Shown piece by piece: positions 6,199-8,949 of a stretch of DNA of 8,949 nucleotides. Source of the DNA: Deltaproteobacteria bacterium (GTDB lineage Bacteria; Desulfobacterota_B; Binatia; UBA9968). The stretch lies in NCBI GenBank assembly GCA_030620935.1, contig JAUXIP010000060.1:1-8949 (forward strand), given 5' to 3'. The notes below the pieces were generated by a model. It was not told the origin of the DNA and did no database searches. It saw only the letters and a list, made by a program, of their open reading frames with translations. Position 1 is the first letter of the stretch. Every line of letters begins with the position of its first letter. A program made the translations under genes and the position numbers.

Positions 6199-6240
6199 CG
6201 TCAGCCGGCCTGAGAGTCTCTCTCCGGTCCGATGAGATAC
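6199..6240 (+). repeat. Dispersed repeat A, copy 2
   Basis: Matches 3641-3682 at 38 of 42 positions by eye. It ends at the bases ATGAGATAC, so an upstream in-frame ATG (6232) for the following gene lies inside the repeat. Since the other copy is non-coding, that ATG is unlikely to be a true start. Confidence 0.75.
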
Positions 6241-6281
6241 ACCAGTCTTACGCTTGACCCGCTCGCTGTAACTGGAAGAGT

Positions 6282-6287
6282 AAAGGA
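6282..6287 (+). promoter_or_regulatory. Ribosome binding site for the SBP-like gene
   Basis: AAAGGA ten bases before ATG 6298. It fixes the start there rather than at the in-frame ATG 6232, whose surroundings are dispersed repeat A and lack a ribosome site. Confidence 0.65.
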
Positions 6288-6297
6288 AAAAACGACT

Positions 6298-7236
6298 ATG
6301 GCAGGAAAGAAAAGTATTCGGATTTTTTATCGGGCGCCGAGTCACGTGCCTCTGTGGAAAGTGATGGAGGAATGCGGCTATCTCGACCAGCACGGCTTGG
6401 AGATGGTCTTCGGTTCGATGGAAGGGCAGCGGAAACGGGCCGCGGAAGGACTCCTGTCGGGGGACCTAGACGTGGTTTCGGGAAATCACCACAACCTCTA
6501 CGCCCACCGCGCGCTGAAAGGCGAACCTTACGTGCATATCGCCCAGAGCAACAACTCATGGCGCGAAAATCATCTGGTGGTCTCGAACGGCATGCGCGGG
6601 CTGCAGGACCTCAAGGGAAAACGGGTGGCGATGGACGATTATGACGGCCATACGGGGCTCAACGTCTGGCTCTATCTGAGATTGAACGGGCTGGAAGAAG
6701 GAAGGGATGTCGAGTTGGTGACCGGAGCGAAAAAGGGAGTCGACCGGGCGCGCGACGTCATGGCGGGCAAGTACGACGCGACCTTTATCCGGGCCGTGGA
6801 CCGGCTTCGCGCTAAGGCCATCGGCGCCACAACGATCGAGCTGCCGACGATGCCGATGATCGAGGGAGTGACGCTCACGACCACGACGACTTGGGTGAAA
6901 AACCATGAGGAAGAGGCCAGGGGTTTGCTCCTCGCTTTGATCGATGCGATCCACTTTTTTAAAACCCGGCGCGAAGAGACCCTGGAAATCATCAAAAGAA
7001 CCTGCACCGAACTGCTCAAGATGCAGGGCGACGAGGAGTGGAACTGTTTCTACGACACGCAAGCGGCTTCGCTCGAGGCGAAGCCCTATCCCGCGCTTGC
7101 GGCGATTCAAAACGTTTTCGCGCTGGCGCTAAAGCGCAATCCCGAGATCGAGAGCTTCAATCCGTTGGCGCTGTGGGACCTGCACTATCTGCGCGACATC
7201 GACGACAGCGGATACATCGACCGCCTCTACTCCTAG
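6298..7236 (+). CDS. Cytosolic NMT1/SsuA/THI5-like (periplasmic-binding-fold) protein, candidate decarboxylase
   Basis: A 312-residue protein with the two-lobe type II binding-protein pattern: an opening strand SIRIFYRAPSHVPLW, a first-lobe block GLLSGDLDVVSG, and the hinge segment GLQDLKGKRVAMDDYDGHTG (101-120) followed by a long helix, as in NMT1/THI5 substrate-binding proteins. No signal peptide, lipobox or hydrophobic leader precedes the first strand, so it should stay in the cytosol. No permease or ATPase gene lies nearby. The same fold and soluble location apply to 4,5-dihydroxyphthalate decarboxylase (Pht5-type), and the neighbours here are a Rieske oxygenase, a Gfo/Idh dehydrogenase and other decarboxylase-type enzymes, so an enzymatic role is attractive. 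Conserved polar residues such as His64-His65, Asp113-Asp114 and His118 could line the cleft. An odd VTLTTTTTWV run occurs at 191-200. A mis-started or unusual transporter binding protein is the alternative. Confidence 0.87.
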   Translation: MAGKKSIRIFYRAPSHVPLWKVMEECGYLDQHGLEMVFGSMEGQRKRAAEGLLSGDLDVVSGNHHNLYAHRALKGEPYVHIAQSNNSWRENHLVVSNGMRGLQDLKGKRVAMDDYDGHTGLNVWLYLRLNGLEEGRDVELVTGAKKGVDRARDVMAGKYDATFIRAVDRLRAKAIGATTIELPTMPMIEGVTLTTTTTWVKNHEEEARGLLLALIDAIHFFKTRREETLEIIKRTCTELLKMQGDEEWNCFYDTQAASLEAKPYPALAAIQNVFALALKRNPEIESFNPLALWDLHYLRDIDDSGYIDRLYS

Positions 7237-7274
7237 CGGGCGGAGGCGAGCACAATCCAACCCGGCAGGGGCGG

Positions 7275-7287
7275 TTGTGGCCCACAA
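7275..7287. repeat. Short palindrome TTGTGG-C-CCACAA
   Basis: A perfect 6-bp inverted repeat around one base in the gap before the UbiD gene. It could be an operator half-site pair or chance; nothing else supports a function. Confidence 0.3.
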
Positions 7288-7309
7288 ATTGCGCTTCGAC
7301 CAGTAAGGA

Positions 7310-7345
7310 CATAATCCGTGCATAAGCTTGCAACATTTTAAAAAC
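7310..7345 (+). repeat. Dispersed repeat B, copy 2
   Basis: Pairs with 5296-5331; CATAATCCGTGC is identical at the start, then mostly transition differences up to TTAAAA. It lies 33-68 bases upstream of the UbiD start codon. Confidence 0.6.
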
Positions 7346-7364
7346 CCTTCTCGACGGATCAGGG
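7345..7364. repeat. 20-nt core next to repeat B, opposite orientation to 5333-5351
   Basis: CCCTTCTCGACGGATCAGGG is the near-exact reverse complement of the core found after repeat B copy 1, with 13 contiguous bases identical. It abuts the ribosome site of the UbiD gene. Confidence 0.6.
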
Positions 7365-7377
7365 TAAGGAGAAGAGC

Positions 7378-8835
7378 ATGGGAGAGCTCTCGTATCAGGA
7401 TTTTCGCGGATTTGTTGAAGAGGCGAAGAAAGTCAGCGATTGGCGCCTAATCGAGGGCGCCGATTGGGACACAGAGATCGGAGCTCTGGTCGAATCGACC
7501 GCGGAACTGGTCCCGCAGCCGCCGATGCTCATCTTTGACCGCATCAAAGGATATCCCCCCGGCTTCAGGGTGTTGAGCCTGCCCTACGCCTCCTATAAAC
7601 GTGTCGCCGTTGCCTTGGGTCTTCCCGTTGATAAGAGCAAGTTGGAGACTTTGCGTCTGGCAGCGCGAAAGATCCGCTCGGTCAAGCCTATTCCACCGAA
7701 GAAAATCGACACCTCACCCCTCATGGAAAACGTGATGCAGGGGGGCGGGGTCAATCTACTCAAGTTTCCGGCCCTGCGCTTCCACGAGAAAGACGGCGGG
7801 CGTTACTTCGGGCCGGGAGGGGGGCTGATCAATGCCGATCCTGATTCGGGTTATGTGAACACCGGAACCTACCGGATGCAGCTCCATGACCGGCACACTC
7901 TGGGTTTGTGGATGAGCCCCGGACAAAATGGCCGGCAAATTTGCATGAAGTACTGGGAGAGAGGAAAGGCCTGTCCTGTAGTTGCGAGCTACGGTCAGCA
8001 TCCGCTGGTATTCATGCCGTCTTACACGAAGTTTCCCTACGGCTACTCGGAAATGGAAGTTTCAGGCGGGCTGATCGGCCGGCCGTTGGAAGTATTGAAA
8101 GGACCCGTCACGGGTTTGCCTATACCGGCGAGCTCCGAGATCGCCATTGAGGGCGAAATTCCTCCGCCGTCGGAAGAGGCGCGGGACGAAGGCCCATTCG
8201 GCGAGTGGCCGGGCTACTATTCAGGCGGGACGATCGGCACCGGCGAGCCCCAGCCGGTGATCAGGGTCAAAGCCGTCTATTACCGAAACGACCCGATCCT
8301 TGAAGATGAAGCTCCGCTTTGGCCCGGCGCCGTCAAGATGGACTTGCATATCTCCTCCGGTGTTTTGTGGGACCAGTTGGAGAGCGCGGGGATACAGGAC
8401 GTTGTCGGAGTTTACAATCATACTTCTTATCTTTGCGTGGTTGCCATCAAGCAAAAGTATGCCGGCCACGCCAAACAGGCTGGGATGGCGGCTCTCAGCT
8501 GTTCCGCCAGCGCGCGCAACGGCCGCTATGTCGTGATTGTCGACGAGGATATCGATCCGACCAATATCAAAGAGGTGCTCTGGGCGATGATGACCCGAGT
8601 GGATCCCAAAACCAATATCGATATTATCGACGGCTGCTGGAGCACGCCGCTGGATCCCCGGATGCCTCCCGACAAAAGGGAGAGCGGCGACCATACGAAC
8701 AGCAGGGCGATCTTTTTCGCCGTGAGACCCTTCCCCTGGCGGGATAAGTTTCCGGTGGTCAGCCGGACCAGCCGGGAGTTGCGCGAGAGAAACATCGCTA
8801 AATTCAAAGACATCATTCCCTTTCCGAAAATTTAG
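7378..8835 (+). CDS. UbiD-family prenylated-FMN-dependent decarboxylase
   Basis: A 485-residue protein of normal UbiD/Fdc length. UbiD enzymes reversibly decarboxylate aromatic or alpha,beta-unsaturated acids using prFMN made by a UbiX partner, which is not encoded in this window. The cofactor and catalytic residues are in place: NTGTYRMQLHD gives Asn161 and Arg166, with the same spacing as Asn168/Arg173 of Fdc1, and EGPFGE gives Glu271 and Glu276, matching Glu277/Glu282. The family's dimerisation and C-terminal regions are visible as SSGVLWDQLESAGI and DEDIDPTNIKEVLWAM. The start is supported by AAGGAGAA just upstream. The context of oxygenases and other decarboxylase-type genes argues against ubiquinone biosynthesis and for catabolic decarboxylation of a substituted benzoate, phthalate-like or furoate/cinnamate-like acid. 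Only 26 nt separate it from the next oxygenase, suggesting cotranscription. Confidence 0.97.
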   Translation: MGELSYQDFRGFVEEAKKVSDWRLIEGADWDTEIGALVESTAELVPQPPMLIFDRIKGYPPGFRVLSLPYASYKRVAVALGLPVDKSKLETLRLAARKIRSVKPIPPKKIDTSPLMENVMQGGGVNLLKFPALRFHEKDGGRYFGPGGGLINADPDSGYVNTGTYRMQLHDRHTLGLWMSPGQNGRQICMKYWERGKACPVVASYGQHPLVFMPSYTKFPYGYSEMEVSGGLIGRPLEVLKGPVTGLPIPASSEIAIEGEIPPPSEEARDEGPFGEWPGYYSGGTIGTGEPQPVIRVKAVYYRNDPILEDEAPLWPGAVKMDLHISSGVLWDQLESAGIQDVVGVYNHTSYLCVVAIKQKYAGHAKQAGMAALSCSASARNGRYVVIVDEDIDPTNIKEVLWAMMTRVDPKTNIDIIDGCWSTPLDPRMPPDKRESGDHTNSRAIFFAVRPFPWRDKFPVVSRTSRELRERNIAKFKDIIPFPKI

Positions 8836-8846
8836 CGCCGATCAGC

Positions 8847-8854
8847 GAGGAGGA
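8847..8854 (+). promoter_or_regulatory. Ribosome binding site for Rieske oxygenase 3
   Basis: GAGGAGGA seven bases before ATG 8862. It confirms that a new gene begins here although only its 5' end lies in the window. Confidence 0.75.
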
Positions 8855-8861
8855 CGCCAGA

Positions 8862-8949
8862 ATGATGACGAAAGAAGAAAACGATCTCTTGACCGTGATC
8901 GGTCCCGGTGCTCCCGGCGGCGAACTCTTGCGCCGTTACTGGCAACCTG
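8862..8949 (+). CDS. Rieske oxygenase alpha subunit, copy 3 (5' part, cut by the window end)
   Basis: 29 codons plus one base are visible. They read MMTKEENDLLTVIGPGAPGG then ELLRRYWQP, which aligns without gaps to the heads of copies 1 and 2, sharing EEN, the GPG-P-GELLRRYW core and the following Pro. The cluster-binding and iron-site motifs lie beyond the window, so activity cannot be judged. A strong ribosome site precedes it and UbiD ends only 26 nt upstream, so it probably belongs to the same transcript. ATG 8865 is an equally possible start and would give the same MTKEEN head. Confidence 0.92.
   Translation, partial: MMTKEENDLLTVIGPGAPGGELLRRYWQP

Noticed and set aside
6199..6240. Reverse strand of repeat A contains GGAGAGA and ACTCTCAGGC, reminiscent of a glycine riboswitch
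   Set aside because: The two segments are adjacent, so the central conserved part of the aptamer is absent, and no gene follows on that strand.
6232..6297. N-terminal extension of the SBP-like protein from ATG 6232
   Set aside because: The first bases belong to dispersed repeat A, no ribosome site precedes it, and the extension forms no signal peptide.
7310..7331. DnaA-box-like TTATGCAC on the reverse strand of repeat B
   Set aside because: It is a single imperfect box, the equivalent position in the other copy is different, and no origin features are nearby.
1..8949. CRISPR arrays, tRNA or rRNA genes, transposase genes
   Set aside because: No regularly spaced direct repeats, no cloverleaf-like or rRNA-like sequence, and no transposase motifs were seen on either strand.

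Overview
The window looks like a catabolic (aromatic acid) gene region from a moderately GC-rich bacterium. Every recognisable gene is on the + strand. The spaced multi-gene layout, leaderless substrate-binding-protein-like gene, repeated Rieske oxygenase paralogs and UbiD decarboxylase resemble gene sets seen in uncultured soil and subsurface lineages (Binatota, Rokubacteria, Tectomicrobia and deltaproteobacteria-like genomes). This lineage guess is inference; there is no marker gene to test it.

Layout. Block 1 (1-3480) is compact: RidA-family protein, RraA-family aldolase-like protein, Rieske oxygenase alpha subunit 1, and a Gfo/Idh/MocA dehydrogenase whose 5' end overlaps the Rieske gene. 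It ends in a perfect 12-bp hairpin that begins inside the last stop codon. A 643-nt gene-free stretch (3454-4096) follows. It holds an inverted array of degenerate octamers, one copy of a dispersed repeat (A), two further hairpin elements, and a good sigma70-type promoter just ahead of block 2. Block 2 (4097 to window end) holds Rieske oxygenase 2, a class II aldolase/adducin protein, an NMT1/SsuA/THI5-like protein with no signal peptide, a UbiD-family decarboxylase, and the first 29 codons of a third Rieske oxygenase cut off by the window end. Its gaps of 177, 122 and 141 nt carry dispersed repeats A and B.

How the genes could work together (inference from family precedent). A phthalate-dioxygenase-type Rieske oxygenase makes a cis-dihydrodiol. 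A Gfo/Idh/MocA enzyme, the family of the Pht4 dihydrodiol dehydrogenase, rearomatises it. A decarboxylase then removes a carboxylate, and three unrelated families with aromatic decarboxylase precedent sit in a row here: class II aldolase/adducin, the SBP-like fold of 4,5-dihydroxyphthalate decarboxylase, and UbiD. The RraA-family protein carries the G-X20-R-D-X2-D signature associated with HMG/oxaloacetate-type pyruvate aldolase chemistry, which would fit the end of a protocatechuate or gallate meta-cleavage route. The window shows no Rieske reductase, no ring-cleavage dioxygenase, no transporter membrane component, no UbiX and no regulator, so the pathway is incomplete here and its true substrate is unknown.
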